From: Kitasatospora albolonga
GTDB lineage: Bacteria > Actinomycetota > Actinomycetes > Streptomycetales > Streptomycetaceae
Direction of reading: 5' to 3'
Length of the DNA stretch: 64,000 nt
NCBI GenBank assembly: GCA_002082585.1
Contig: CP020563.1
Span: 2,660,001-2,724,000, forward strand
Shown here: piece by piece, positions 15,177 through 23,659 of the stretch
Numbering within the stretch: position 1 is the stretch's first letter
Layout: the number at the start of each line of letters is the position of its first letter
Position numbers and translations under genes: made by a program
Notes under the pieces: model-generated
Database searches by the model: none
Told to the model about the DNA's origin: nothing
What the model saw: only the letters and a program-made list of their open reading frames with translations

Positions 15177-16517
15177 CTACACCTCTGCGTAACCGATCTG
15201 CGGCTTCGTGGGTTGCGCGGGTACGGGCGCGGGGCGGCGAAGGTATACCGCCCAGGTGATCGCGGAGCAGACCGCGTAGAAGGCGAGGAAGGACCAGAAG
15301 GCGGCGGTGCCGGTGCCGGAGGTCTGGAAGGACTGGCGAAAGGCGAGGTTGATGGCGAGGCCGCCGAGGGCGCCGACGGCCCCGATGAACCCCATGGCCG
15401 CGCCGGAGAGCCGCCGTCCGTGGGCGGCCGCCGCCTCGCCCTGGAGCCCCTTCTCGATCGCCTGGGCGTGGAAGATGCCCGGGATCATCTTGTACGTCGA
15501 TCCGTTGCCGAGCCCCGTCAGGACGAACAGGGCGGTGAAGCCGACGAGGAAGACGGGGAGGGAGGCGGTGGCGGAGGCGTGGATGACGAGGGCGGTGGCG
15601 GCCCCCATCGCGGCGAAGGCGGCCAGCGTGACCCGGGCGCCGCCGTGCCGGTCGGCGAGACGGCCCCCGACCGGGCGGATCAGGGAGCCCAGCAGCGGGC
15701 CGATGAAGGTGAGCGAGGCCGCCTGGAGCGGGGTGCGGCCGAACTGGGTCTGGAGGACCAGGCCGAAGGCGAAGCTGTAGCCGATGAACGAGCCGAAGGT
15801 GCCGATGTAGAGCGCCGACATGATCCAGGTGTGCGGATCGCGGGCGGCCTCCAGCGCGGCCCCGGTGTCGTTGCGTACGGGCCGGAGGTTGTCCATGTAC
15901 AGCGCGGCGCAGACGGCGGCCACCACGATCAGCGGGATGTACACCCCGAGCACGAGCCGGGGGTGGGCCGCGCCGAGGGTGCCGATGACGAGGAGGCCGA
16001 CGAGCTGGACGACGGGGACGCCGATGTTGCCGCCGCCCGCGTTGAGGCCCAGTGCCCAGCCCTTCTCGCGGAGCGGGAAGAAGGCGTTGATGTTGGTCAT
16101 CGAGGAGGCGAAGTTGCCGCCGCCGATCCCGGTGAGCGCGGCGACCGCCACGAAGGTGCCGTACGAGGTCCCCGGCTCCATCACCCAGAACGCGGCCAGC
16201 GTCGGGGCCAGCAGGCTCACCGCGCTGAAGATCGTCCAGTTGCGCCCGCCGAACCGGGCGACGGCGAACGTGTACGGCACCCGCACCAGCGCCCCGACCA
16301 GGGTGGCGGTGGAGATCAGGAAGAACTTCCCGGCCGGGTCGACGCCGTACTCCGGTCCCATGAACAGGACCATCACCGACCACAGCGTCCAGATGGAGAA
16401 TCCGATGTGCTCGGAGAGCACGGAGAACCAGAGGTTGCGGCGGGCGACGCGCTCGCCCTTCTCCCGCCAGAACGTCTCGTCCTCCGGCTCCCAGGTCTCG
16501 ATCCAGCGGCCTGCCAT
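15177..16517 (-). CDS. narK: Nitrate/nitrite MFS transporter NarK
   Basis: The 446-residue, twelve-span major facilitator takes up nitrate or exports nitrite across the cytoplasmic membrane. The two nitrate-signature motifs are visible: GIGGGNFASSMTNINAFFP in the fifth helix region and GLGNGSTYKMIPGIF in the later half. RVPYTFAVARFGGRNW and RPVGGRLADRHGG are the loop 2-3 style MFS motifs. Of adjacent GTG and ATG codons I chose the ATG at 16517, since GGAGG is then six bases away. The product should feed the assimilatory pathway controlled by NnaR downstream and GlnR. A GlnR-like site lies about 75-100 bases upstream. Confidence 0.93.
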   Translation of the reverse strand: MAGRWIETWEPEDETFWREKGERVARRNLWFSVLSEHIGFSIWTLWSVMVLFMGPEYGVDPAGKFFLISTATLVGALVRVPYTFAVARFGGRNWTIFSAVSLLAPTLAAFWVMEPGTSYGTFVAVAALTGIGGGNFASSMTNINAFFPLREKGWALGLNAGGGNIGVPVVQLVGLLVIGTLGAAHPRLVLGVYIPLIVVAAVCAALYMDNLRPVRNDTGAALEAARDPHTWIMSALYIGTFGSFIGYSFAFGLVLQTQFGRTPLQAASLTFIGPLLGSLIRPVGGRLADRHGGARVTLAAFAAMGAATALVIHASATASLPVFLVGFTALFVLTGLGNGSTYKMIPGIFHAQAIEKGLQGEAAAAHGRRLSGAAMGFIGAVGALGGLAINLAFRQSFQTSGTGTAAFWSFLAFYAVCSAITWAVYLRRPAPVPAQPTKPQIGYAEV

Positions 16518-16590
16518 CACGCGCCTCCACAGGGGGTCGGGGTGGTGTCCCCGTCGCTCCGGGGTGTGGTCCCGACGCTAGGGAGCGCGC

Positions 16591-16616
16591 GTTTCGGTGC
16601 GGTGCCGTGAGGTGAC
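16591..16616 (-). promoter_or_regulatory. Candidate GlnR-type binding site upstream of narK
   Basis: Read on the minus strand, GTCAC-N6-GCACC is followed after five bases by GAAAC. Both a-site and b-site half motifs of the GlnR consensus (gTnAC-N6-GaAAC) are present, but not in one perfect box. Established S. coelicolor biology has GlnR and NnaR acting on narK. Confidence 0.35.
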
Positions 16617-16633
16617 CGGTGGGCAACCTTGCT

Positions 16634-16661
16634 CTCACCGGGCCGGGGGCGGCCCGGTGAG
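16634..16661 (-). terminator. Terminator of the mat-acyltransferase unit
   Basis: A perfect 11-bp stem (16634-16644 with 16651-16661, loop GGGGGC) starts four bases past the stop of the acyltransferase gene. Confidence 0.85.
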
Positions 16662-16665
16662 ATGG

Positions 16666-17943
16666 CTACCGGCGGCGGCTCCCGGCCGCCGACCCGTTCG
16701 GCCAGAGCCTGGGCCTTCGCCTGGCCGCCACGTCCTCCACCCAGCCGACGCAGAGGATCACCAGCCCGATCAGCGGCCAGACCAGCAGCGTCATGAGCAG
16801 GGTGTACCCGGCTTCCACCGCCGACCCCAGGTGGGCGTCCACGAACGGGATCTTCCACAGGAGGTCGATGACGGGGATCGTCGCCAGGATCACCAGGTTG
16901 TGCCAGAGGTAGATCGTCACGGCCCGGTTGTTGGCGAGCGTGACCAGGCGGTCGAAACGGGCCAGCCTGCCGGGGAGTTCCCGCCAGGACGGGGCGTACT
17001 GGAGCAGGATCACGCAGAACCCGAGCGACCAGGCCGCCTGGGCGAGCGGGATGTCGTTGAGGTCCCAGCCGTCCTCGGTGAGGTGCCCGGAGGCCCACCA
17101 GAGCCCGAAGCCCATGACGATGGCGGCCAGGGAGACGGTGAGGTAGCGCGGGACCTCCTTGAACAGGCCGTCGTGGTGGGCGAATCCGAGGACCCAGCAG
17201 GAGCCGAAGACCGCGAAGTCGGTGAGCGCGTTGCCGGTCTCGCCGGGGATGTTCACCAGGCCGGTGCCGATCACGGCGGTCAGGCCGAGCGGGGCGAGCA
17301 GGGTCACCCAGGGCAGCCTGCGGAACGCCCGCAGCAGCAGGGGCGAGGCGAGGACGAACCAGAGGTAGGCGCGGAGGTACCAGAGCGGGCCCGCCGCCTG
17401 CACGGCCCAGGTCTCCTCCAGCAGACCGGCGTGGTCACCGCTGGTCCAGGGGAACGGGGGCGCGCCGACGGGGAAGACGTACCAGGCCAGCTTGGCGAAC
17501 CACCACAGCCCCTCCTCCTTCACCGGCTGCCAGCCCAGGACGAACATCATCGGTACGACGACGGCCGAGAAGGCCCACATGGGCGGCAGCAGACGGCGGA
17601 CCCGGCCCCGGATGACGCCCCACGCGGGGCGGCTCAGCGAGCGGGCCATCAGCGAACCGGCCAGGGCGAACATCACGCCCATGGACGGGAAGAGGATGGT
17701 CAGCCAGGCCCAGCCGAAGATGTGGTAGATCACCACGCGGAACAGGGCGACGGCCCGGAGCAGGTCGAGATAGCGGTCCCGGCCGGGGCCGGGCTTCCCC
17801 GCCGGGGCGGGAGCCGCGGCGAGATCCGGTACGGGAGCCGCGGCGGGCGTCCCGGCGGGCTGGACCGGCATCCTGAAAGGCGGCCCGGCAGGACCAGAGG
17901 GTGTCCCCGACGGCGGCCCGGTCGGCACAGTGGCTGAGCTCAT
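16666..17943 (-). CDS. Acyltransferase family 3 membrane protein linked to matAB
   Basis: The 425-residue integral membrane protein has about ten hydrophobic segments. The N-terminal family signature is RDRYLDLLRAVALFRVVIYHIFGW, with the catalytic-type His in the first helix. Members such as OafA and WecH transfer acetyl or other acyl groups to cell-surface glycans. About 45 Pro/Ala-rich residues precede the signature. The ATG overlaps the matB stop by four bases, so it is the third gene of the mat operon and may O-acylate the PNAG-like polymer or a related glycan. That substrate is inferred from position only. Confidence 0.85.
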   Translation of the reverse strand: MSSATVPTGPPSGTPSGPAGPPFRMPVQPAGTPAAAPVPDLAAAPAPAGKPGPGRDRYLDLLRAVALFRVVIYHIFGWAWLTILFPSMGVMFALAGSLMARSLSRPAWGVIRGRVRRLLPPMWAFSAVVVPMMFVLGWQPVKEEGLWWFAKLAWYVFPVGAPPFPWTSGDHAGLLEETWAVQAAGPLWYLRAYLWFVLASPLLLRAFRRLPWVTLLAPLGLTAVIGTGLVNIPGETGNALTDFAVFGSCWVLGFAHHDGLFKEVPRYLTVSLAAIVMGFGLWWASGHLTEDGWDLNDIPLAQAAWSLGFCVILLQYAPSWRELPGRLARFDRLVTLANNRAVTIYLWHNLVILATIPVIDLLWKIPFVDAHLGSAVEAGYTLLMTLLVWPLIGLVILCVGWVEDVAARRRPRLWPNGSAAGSRRR

Positions 17944-20372
17944 CCGACGGGCCTCCGTTCAGGGGCGGCCGGGCGCTGCGCCGAGACCCCGCCGGGCGCC
18001 TCCACGACCCCGGTGCGGCGCAGCTTCTGCCAGCGCAGCCGCCCTCCGGTGAGAGCGGTGATCCACGACTGGAGCAGCACGACGTACATGAGCTGCCGGT
18101 ACAGGATCTGCTGGAGCGGCAGCGAGACCAGGTGGATCATCCGCTCCTTGTCCAGCCGGAACGCGTACGCGGCACAGACCGCCTGCACCACCAGCACGCC
18201 GAACCACGCGGCCACGGTCTTGCCGGTCGGGCCGAAGACCAGCCCGTACAGCAGGAACACGTCGATGAGGGGTGCCAGCAGCGGGGCGACGACCATGAAG
18301 AGGGAGACGAACGGCAGCCCGACCCGCCCGAAGCGGCCCGACGGCCCGCGCTCGATGACCGCGCGGCGGTGCTTCCAGATGGCCTGCATGGTGCCGTACG
18401 ACCACCGGTAGCGCTGGGACCAGAGCTGCTGCACGGACTCCGGCGCCTCGGTCCAGGCGCGGGCGTTCTCCGCGTAGACCACGCGCCAGCCGTCCCGGTG
18501 GAGGGCCATCGTGATGTCGGTGTCCTCGGCGAGGGTGTCCTCGCTCATCCCGCCGACCCGCTCCAGGGCCTCGCGGCGGAACGCCCCGACGGCGCCGGGG
18601 ATGGTGGGCATGCAGCCCAGCACGTCGTACATCCGGCGGTCCAGGTTGAAGCCCATCACGTACTCGATGTGCTGCCAGGCACCGATGAGGGAGTCCCGGT
18701 TGCCGACCTTGGCGTTGCCCGCGACGGCTCCGACCCGGGGGTCGGCGAAGGGCTGGACCAGCTCGCGGACGGTGGCCGGTTCGAAGACGGTGTCGCCGTC
18801 CATCATCACGACGATGTCGTAACGGGCGTGCCGGATGCCGTTGTTGAGGGCGGCCGGCTTGCCCGCGTTCTGCTGGCGCACCACCCGTACGCCCGGCAGC
18901 CGCATCGCCTCGACGAGGTCGGCGGTGCCGTCGGTGGAGCCGTCGTCGATGACGATGATCTCGATCGGGTGCTCGCTGACGGCCAGCGAGCGCACGGTGG
19001 CCTCGATGCACTCGCGTTCGTTGTACGCGGGCACGAGGACGGAGACCGGGCGGGTGAGGGGCTCGCCCCAGGTGAAGTTCCTGCGGCGCACCTTGCGGGC
19101 GTGCAGGAAGGAGAGGAGCAGCATCAGGGCGAACCGGGCCAGGACGAGTACGCCGATGGCGGCGAGGCCCACGACCAGGACGCCGGTGACCTTCTCCGAG
19201 ACGCTGACGGCGGAGACGAACGCCTTGCCCTTCCAGAGCGCGAACCCGCTGACCGGGGTGTGCGCGCTCGGGGCGTCCAGCGCGGTGGTGAGCCGGGTGA
19301 AGGCGTAGCCCTTCTCCTGGAGGTCGGGGAGCATCCGGTCGAGCGCGGCCACGGTCTGCGAGCGGTCGCCGCCGGAGTCGTGCATCAGGACGATGGCGCC
19401 CTTGCCGCCCTTGGGGGTGGCGCGCTCGACGATGGCGTCGACGCCGGGGCGCTTCCAGTCCTCGCTGTCGGTGTTGTTGACGACGGTGAGGTAACCACGG
19501 CTGCCGATGTACCGGGTGACCGGCCACGACTTGTTGTCCATGGCTGCGGAGTACGAGGAGTACGGCGGCCGGAACAGCGAGGTCCGCACCCCGGCCGCGC
19601 CCGCGAGCGCCAGCTGGTTCTGGGAGAGCTCCCAGTCGATGCGGCTGGTGGACTGGTAGGAGAGGTCGGGGTGGTTGAAGGTGTGCAGGCCGATCTCGTG
19701 GCCCTCGTCGACCATCCGCCGGACCAGGTCCGGGTGGCGGGCGGCCATGGTGCCGGTGACGAAGAAGACGCCGTGGGCGTCGTACTCCTTCAGCTTGTCC
19801 AGCACGCGCGGCGTCCAGACCGGGTCGGGTCCGTCGTCGAAGGTGAGGACGACCCGGCGGTCCGGGACGGACAGGGTCTTCACCTCGGCGGAGCGGGCGT
19901 CGATGACGGGCCCGCCGGTGAGGACCTCCTCCGGCACCTGGGTGGTGGGCGCGGGCGGCCGGACCCGGTGGTCGGCGAGGATCTCGCTGTTCACGTAACC
20001 GCGCAGCATCAGCATGGCGAGCAGGGCGACCAGCAGCGTGACGGGCAGGAGGTAGCGCATGGGGAGCTTCTTGCGCGGACGGTTCCGCTTCCGCGCGTTG
20101 CGCTTGCGTGTGCTCGGCTTGCCCGCGTTGTGCGTGCTCTGCTTGCCCGCGTTGTGCGTGTGCGGGCTCTGCGGGCTCTGCGTGTGCGGGCTCTGCTGGT
20201 GCGCGGTGCGCGGGCCTGCGGGTGCCTGGGAGCCGGGCGGGTGAGATCCGGGCGCGTGGGGTCCGGGCTGGTAAGGGCCGGTCGTCTGAGGTCCGGGCGC
20301 CTGCGGGCCGGTGTACCGGACCCCAGGCCACTCCGGCCGGTCGTTCCTGCCCCGCGGGGCGGGGTGTGTCAT
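17940..20372 (-). CDS. matB: Bifunctional polysaccharide deacetylase / GT2 glycosyltransferase MatB
   Basis: The 810-residue membrane enzyme matches MatB (SCO2962), needed for extracellular poly-beta-1,6-N-acetylglucosamine and pellet formation in Streptomyces. After a Pro/His-rich tail and a membrane span (about 107-125) comes a NodB deacetylase domain: TFDDGPDP (177-184) with metal Asp, and HTFNHPDL with H230 and H234. A second span leads into a processive GT2 domain: VLVPAYNE, VIDDGSTDG, MMDGDTVF, the acceptor Asp in AEDTD, and QRYRW. Further membrane spans follow. The ATG directly follows the matA stop codon. The deacetylase half faces outward and synthase inward, as in PgaB/PgaC roles combined in one chain. 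Confidence 0.92.
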   Translation of the reverse strand: MTHPAPRGRNDRPEWPGVRYTGPQAPGPQTTGPYQPGPHAPGSHPPGSQAPAGPRTAHQQSPHTQSPQSPHTHNAGKQSTHNAGKPSTRKRNARKRNRPRKKLPMRYLLPVTLLVALLAMLMLRGYVNSEILADHRVRPPAPTTQVPEEVLTGGPVIDARSAEVKTLSVPDRRVVLTFDDGPDPVWTPRVLDKLKEYDAHGVFFVTGTMAARHPDLVRRMVDEGHEIGLHTFNHPDLSYQSTSRIDWELSQNQLALAGAAGVRTSLFRPPYSSYSAAMDNKSWPVTRYIGSRGYLTVVNNTDSEDWKRPGVDAIVERATPKGGKGAIVLMHDSGGDRSQTVAALDRMLPDLQEKGYAFTRLTTALDAPSAHTPVSGFALWKGKAFVSAVSVSEKVTGVLVVGLAAIGVLVLARFALMLLLSFLHARKVRRRNFTWGEPLTRPVSVLVPAYNERECIEATVRSLAVSEHPIEIIVIDDGSTDGTADLVEAMRLPGVRVVRQQNAGKPAALNNGIRHARYDIVVMMDGDTVFEPATVRELVQPFADPRVGAVAGNAKVGNRDSLIGAWQHIEYVMGFNLDRRMYDVLGCMPTIPGAVGAFRREALERVGGMSEDTLAEDTDITMALHRDGWRVVYAENARAWTEAPESVQQLWSQRYRWSYGTMQAIWKHRRAVIERGPSGRFGRVGLPFVSLFMVVAPLLAPLIDVFLLYGLVFGPTGKTVAAWFGVLVVQAVCAAYAFRLDKERMIHLVSLPLQQILYRQLMYVVLLQSWITALTGGRLRWQKLRRTGVVEAPGGVSAQRPAAPERRPVG

Positions 20373-21092
20373 TTACGGAGCGCTCTCTTCCAGCACCGGC
20401 GATTCGGAGGGTTCCACGGGCGGCTGCTCGGTCTCGCCGGGCGGCTCGGGTTCGGGGCTCGGCTGTGTCGGCGGGACGGACGGTTTGACGGCGGAGGCCG
20501 ACGGGGCGGGCTTGCGGGTGGCTTCGGTGCCGCCGGTACCGGTGCCGGTGTCGGCCGAGGGCGTGAGGGAGACGGACGCCGTGGGGCGGCCGGTGGACCC
20601 GGCGGGGACGAGGACGGGGCTGGGAGAGGCGGTGGTGCCGCCGGAGGCCGTCGGGTCCGGGGCGGCGGAGCCCGAGGGGGCCGGTGTCCCGTCGGAGACC
20701 TCGGCCGGGTCGGGCGTCTCGCTGGGTGCGGGCCGTACCTCGGCCTCCTCCGCCTTCGCCTCTTCCTGGGGCCCGGAGAGCGGGAGCCAGGGGGCGGTGG
20801 AGTTGCCGCCGAGGACGGCGAAGACCAGCGTCACGGCGTACGCGGCACAGAGCGAGGCGACCACCCAGCCGAGCCTGCGGTAGGTCTTGCTGCGCCGCCC
20901 GCTCTCGTCCACGAAGACCGGGCCGTCGGAGCCGTCCGGCGGGGCGGGCTGTCCGGGCAGCTCGGCGAGCTGCCGTCCCAGGCCGTCCAACGGGACCGTG
21001 ACGTCGTTGGGTTCGTGCGTGTGCCCGGTTCGAGCACCTTCGCGCCAGTTTTCCACAGGTCTAGCCCATCCCCCACTCAACGGAACGGGCAC
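20373..21092 (-). CDS. matA: MatA-like single-span membrane protein
   Basis: The 239-residue protein has a cytoplasmic N-terminus, one membrane span (LGWVVASLCAAYAVTLVFAVLG, about residues 74-95) and an external Pro/Ser/Thr/Glu-rich tail of about 140 residues without cysteine. It corresponds in position to matA (SCO2963), the partner of the MatB synthase. A role as scaffold or accessory for polymer export is inference. The start is uncertain: a GTG at 21092 opens the frame but has no good ribosome site, and no strong alternative is evident. Its stop abuts the matB start. Confidence 0.75.
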   Translation of the reverse strand: MPVPLSGGWARPVENWREGARTGHTHEPNDVTVPLDGLGRQLAELPGQPAPPDGSDGPVFVDESGRRSKTYRRLGWVVASLCAAYAVTLVFAVLGGNSTAPWLPLSGPQEEAKAEEAEVRPAPSETPDPAEVSDGTPAPSGSAAPDPTASGGTTASPSPVLVPAGSTGRPTASVSLTPSADTGTGTGGTEATRKPAPSASAVKPSVPPTQPSPEPEPPGETEQPPVEPSESPVLEESAP

Positions 21093-21217
21093 CGAAATAT
21101 GACCGGTTCTTTACTGTTGAGCGGGCCCCCACCCGTCAACGGGAACTGGCATTCATGCACCCGGACGATGAATGTAGCGCACGACATTGACGCCCAAGTG
21201 CCCCTGAACGGAGTTGA

Positions 21218-22189
21218 TCAGGAACGGTTGCGCATCAGTGACAGATCCCCCTCGGGCAGCCATGCCCCGGACGGCGGCGCGAGCCACTGATTCTCTTTAA
21301 CCAACTGGTCAGTAGCCCTGCGTAGGGCGTCTACCCCGGGGTGGTCGAGCCCCTTGCGCCAGACCAGCGCCAGAGGCGAAAGCGGAACCGGCCCGATCAG
21401 CGGACGCAGCACGGTTCCCGGCATCGGCGGGAAGTCCACCACGGCCAGTACGGGGTGGCCTCCCTTCGCCATGACCCGTTGAAATTCGGCCACCCCCACG
21501 GCGAGGGGTACGGGCGGGGCCAGTTCGATGTCCCATTCCGCGAACAGCAGGGCGGCGAGGTCCGTCCACTCCCGCGTCCGCTCGTTGCCCGCCCCCGCGT
21601 AGACGGTCGTCCCGGACAGCTCGGACAGGGGGATGACCTCGCGCCCGGCGAGGGGATGAGAGACGGGCAGCATCAGGGCCATCGGCTCGTACCGCACGGG
21701 CTGTACGGAGAGCCGGGCGAGCACCCCGGGGGCGAGCCCGGCGGCCCGGCCGAAGGAGACGTCCAGCCGCCCGGCCAGGATCTCGGAGGCGGCCCAGGTC
21801 AGCCCGGACTCGAACCGCGCCATCAGCTCGCACTCCGGCGCGAGCTCACGGGCCCGCTCCAGGACCCGGGTGGCGGTCATCCCGTCGGTGTTCAGGTCGA
21901 CGAGGAGCGGCCGGGCGGGGCCCCCGCCGAAGGCGGCGGCGAGCCCGTCGTGGGCGTCGAGCACCCGGCGGGCGTACGGCAGGAGGCGCTCGCCGTCCGG
22001 GGTGAGAGAGACCTGCCGGGTGGTCCGGACGAAGAGCTCCACCCGCAGCTCGCGCTCCAGGCGGCGGATGTCCCGGCTCAGTGCCTGCTGGGCGACGAAG
22101 AGGCGGGCGGCGGCCCGGGTGAAGTGCAGCTCCTCGGCGACGGCGAGGAAGGCGCGCAGGAGCCGGGGGTCGGTGTCGGGGGTGGGCAC
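21218..22189 (-). CDS. LysR family transcriptional regulator
   Basis: The 323-residue protein has the N-terminal LysR helix-turn-helix (LLRAFLAVAEELHFTRAAARLFVAQQALSRDIRRLERELRVELFVRTTR) and a periplasmic-binding-type effector domain. I chose the GTG at 22189: it gives the usual short lead (VPTPDTDPRLLRAFLAV) and has a leaderless-type -10 (TACATT) exactly six bases upstream. The gene is divergent from an MFS transporter gene 102 bases away, with a LysR-style ATTCAC-N11-GTGAAT site between them, so it probably controls both itself and the transporter. Effector unknown. Confidence 0.9.
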   Translation of the reverse strand: MPTPDTDPRLLRAFLAVAEELHFTRAAARLFVAQQALSRDIRRLERELRVELFVRTTRQVSLTPDGERLLPYARRVLDAHDGLAAAFGGGPARPLLVDLNTDGMTATRVLERARELAPECELMARFESGLTWAASEILAGRLDVSFGRAAGLAPGVLARLSVQPVRYEPMALMLPVSHPLAGREVIPLSELSGTTVYAGAGNERTREWTDLAALLFAEWDIELAPPVPLAVGVAEFQRVMAKGGHPVLAVVDFPPMPGTVLRPLIGPVPLSPLALVWRKGLDHPGVDALRRATDQLVKENQWLAPPSGAWLPEGDLSLMRNRS

Positions 22190-22195
22190 GCGGCG

Positions 22196-22201
22196 AATGT
22201 A
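22196..22201 (-). promoter_or_regulatory. Leaderless-type -10 of the LysR gene
   Basis: On the minus strand TACATT is followed by six bases and GTG. TTGTGA 16 bases upstream is a plausible -35 and overlaps the LysR operator. Confidence 0.5.
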
Positions 22202-22215
22202 CAACGCGGCGGGGG

Positions 22216-22238
22216 ATTCACAACAGCGGTGCGTGAAT
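22216..22238. promoter_or_regulatory. LysR-type operator between the LysR and MFS genes
   Basis: ATTCAC-N11-GTGAAT is a perfect 6+6 inverted repeat with the T-N11-A geometry of LysR family boxes. It lies 27 bases from the LysR start and 53 from the transporter start. Confidence 0.65.
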
Positions 22239-22291
22239 GGGGTGAAAGAAGGTGTTGGACCGGGGCGGCGGGCCACGGAGAGCCTGTCCCC

Positions 22292-23659
22292 ATGCCGAAA
22301 TCCCCCGCCCCTCTCCCCTCCGCCCCTGCCTCCACCGCGCTGCTCACCGTCGCAGGGGGCCAGCCGATCGCGGCCCCGCTCACGGCTCCGGAGGGCGTAC
22401 GGGAGAGATCGTCACCCGAGAACGTACGGAAACGACCATCCCCCGAAGCCGCACCGCCACCGGAGACACCGCGCCCCGGCCCCGCCAACCCCTACCTCCG
22501 CCTCCTCGCCACCCCCGGCGCCAAGGCGTTCACCACCGGCAACCTGATCGCCCGGCTCCCCATGGGGATGCTCGGCGTCAGCGCGGTCATCATGATCGCC
22601 GGGTCCCGGGGCTCGTACGCCCTCGCCGGGGCGGTCACCGCGACCGGGCTCGCCGCGACGGCCGTCGTCGCGCCCTTCACCGCCCGGCTGGTGGACCGCT
22701 ACGGGCAGGCCAGGGTCGCCGTGCCCGCGACCGTACTCGCCGTGCTCGGCTCCCTCGCGCTGGTGCTCTGCGTGCGCTACGACGCCCCGGCCTGGACACT
22801 TTTCGCCGCGTACGCCGCCACCGCGACGACCCCCAACACCGGCGGGATGTCCCGGGCCCGCTGGGCCCATCTCCACCGGGGCGACCCGGCGGCCCTGCAC
22901 ACCGCGAACTCCTTCGAGCAGGCGGCGGACGAGCTCTGCTTCATGCTGGGCCCGGTCCTGGCGGCGACGCTGTGCGCGGGCCTGTTCCCGGAGGCGGGCA
23001 CGCTGGTGGGCGCGTTCCTGCTGCTGACGGGCGTCCTGATCTTCGCCGCCCAGCGCGCGACGGAACCGCCGCCGACCCCCCGTACGCGTACGGCCGTCTC
23101 CCCGCTCCGCCTGCCGGGCATGCCCGCGCTGCTGGCGGTGTTCCTGGCCACGGGGGCGGTGTTCGGTTCGCTGGAGGTCGTCTCGATCGCCCACGCCGGG
23201 GGCGCGATCCTGGCGCTCCAGGCGGCGGGCTCCTGCGCGGCGGGGCTGCTCTACGGCTCGCTGCGCCCGGCCCGCAACGTCCGGCGCCGCCTGCTGTTCT
23301 GCCTGACGGGGATGACGGCGCTGATGTCCCTCCCCCTCCTGGCCGCCGCCTCCACCACCTCCCTGCCCGTCCTGGCGCTCTGCCTCCTCCTGGCGGGCGC
23401 GGCGACGGCGCCCACCATGGTCACGGGCATGACGCTGGTCCAACGGGCCACCCCTCCGGGCCAGTTGAACGAGGGCATGACGCTGTCGGTCACCGCGCTG
23501 CTGGGCGGGGTGGCGGCCGGGGCGGCGGCGGGCGGCTGGCTGGTGGAGCACGCGGGCACGGTCTCCGGCTACGCGGCCCCGGTGGTCGCGGCGGCCCTGG
23601 CCCTGGTCATCGCGGCGGCGGGGGCGTACGGGTGGCGGCGGCCGAGCCCAGCGGGATGA
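22292..23659 (+). CDS. MFS transporter, probable drug or metabolite efflux
   Basis: The 455-residue protein has about 65 Pro/Ala-rich N-terminal residues and then twelve membrane segments. ARLVDRYGQARVA is the loop 2-3 MFS motif, and VLIVIAAAGAYG-like hydrophobic runs close the protein. Pairing with a divergent LysR regulator suggests an inducible exporter. The ATG at 22292 has a GGAG eleven bases upstream, which is long spacing, so the start could lie further in. The last 53 bases overlap the 3' end of the siderophore ATPase gene on the opposite strand. Substrate unknown. Confidence 0.82.
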   Translation: MPKSPAPLPSAPASTALLTVAGGQPIAAPLTAPEGVRERSSPENVRKRPSPEAAPPPETPRPGPANPYLRLLATPGAKAFTTGNLIARLPMGMLGVSAVIMIAGSRGSYALAGAVTATGLAATAVVAPFTARLVDRYGQARVAVPATVLAVLGSLALVLCVRYDAPAWTLFAAYAATATTPNTGGMSRARWAHLHRGDPAALHTANSFEQAADELCFMLGPVLAATLCAGLFPEAGTLVGAFLLLTGVLIFAAQRATEPPPTPRTRTAVSPLRLPGMPALLAVFLATGAVFGSLEVVSIAHAGGAILALQAAGSCAAGLLYGSLRPARNVRRRLLFCLTGMTALMSLPLLAAASTTSLPVLALCLLLAGAATAPTMVTGMTLVQRATPPGQLNEGMTLSVTALLGGVAAGAAAGGWLVEHAGTVSGYAAPVVAAALALVIAAAGAYGWRRPSPAG

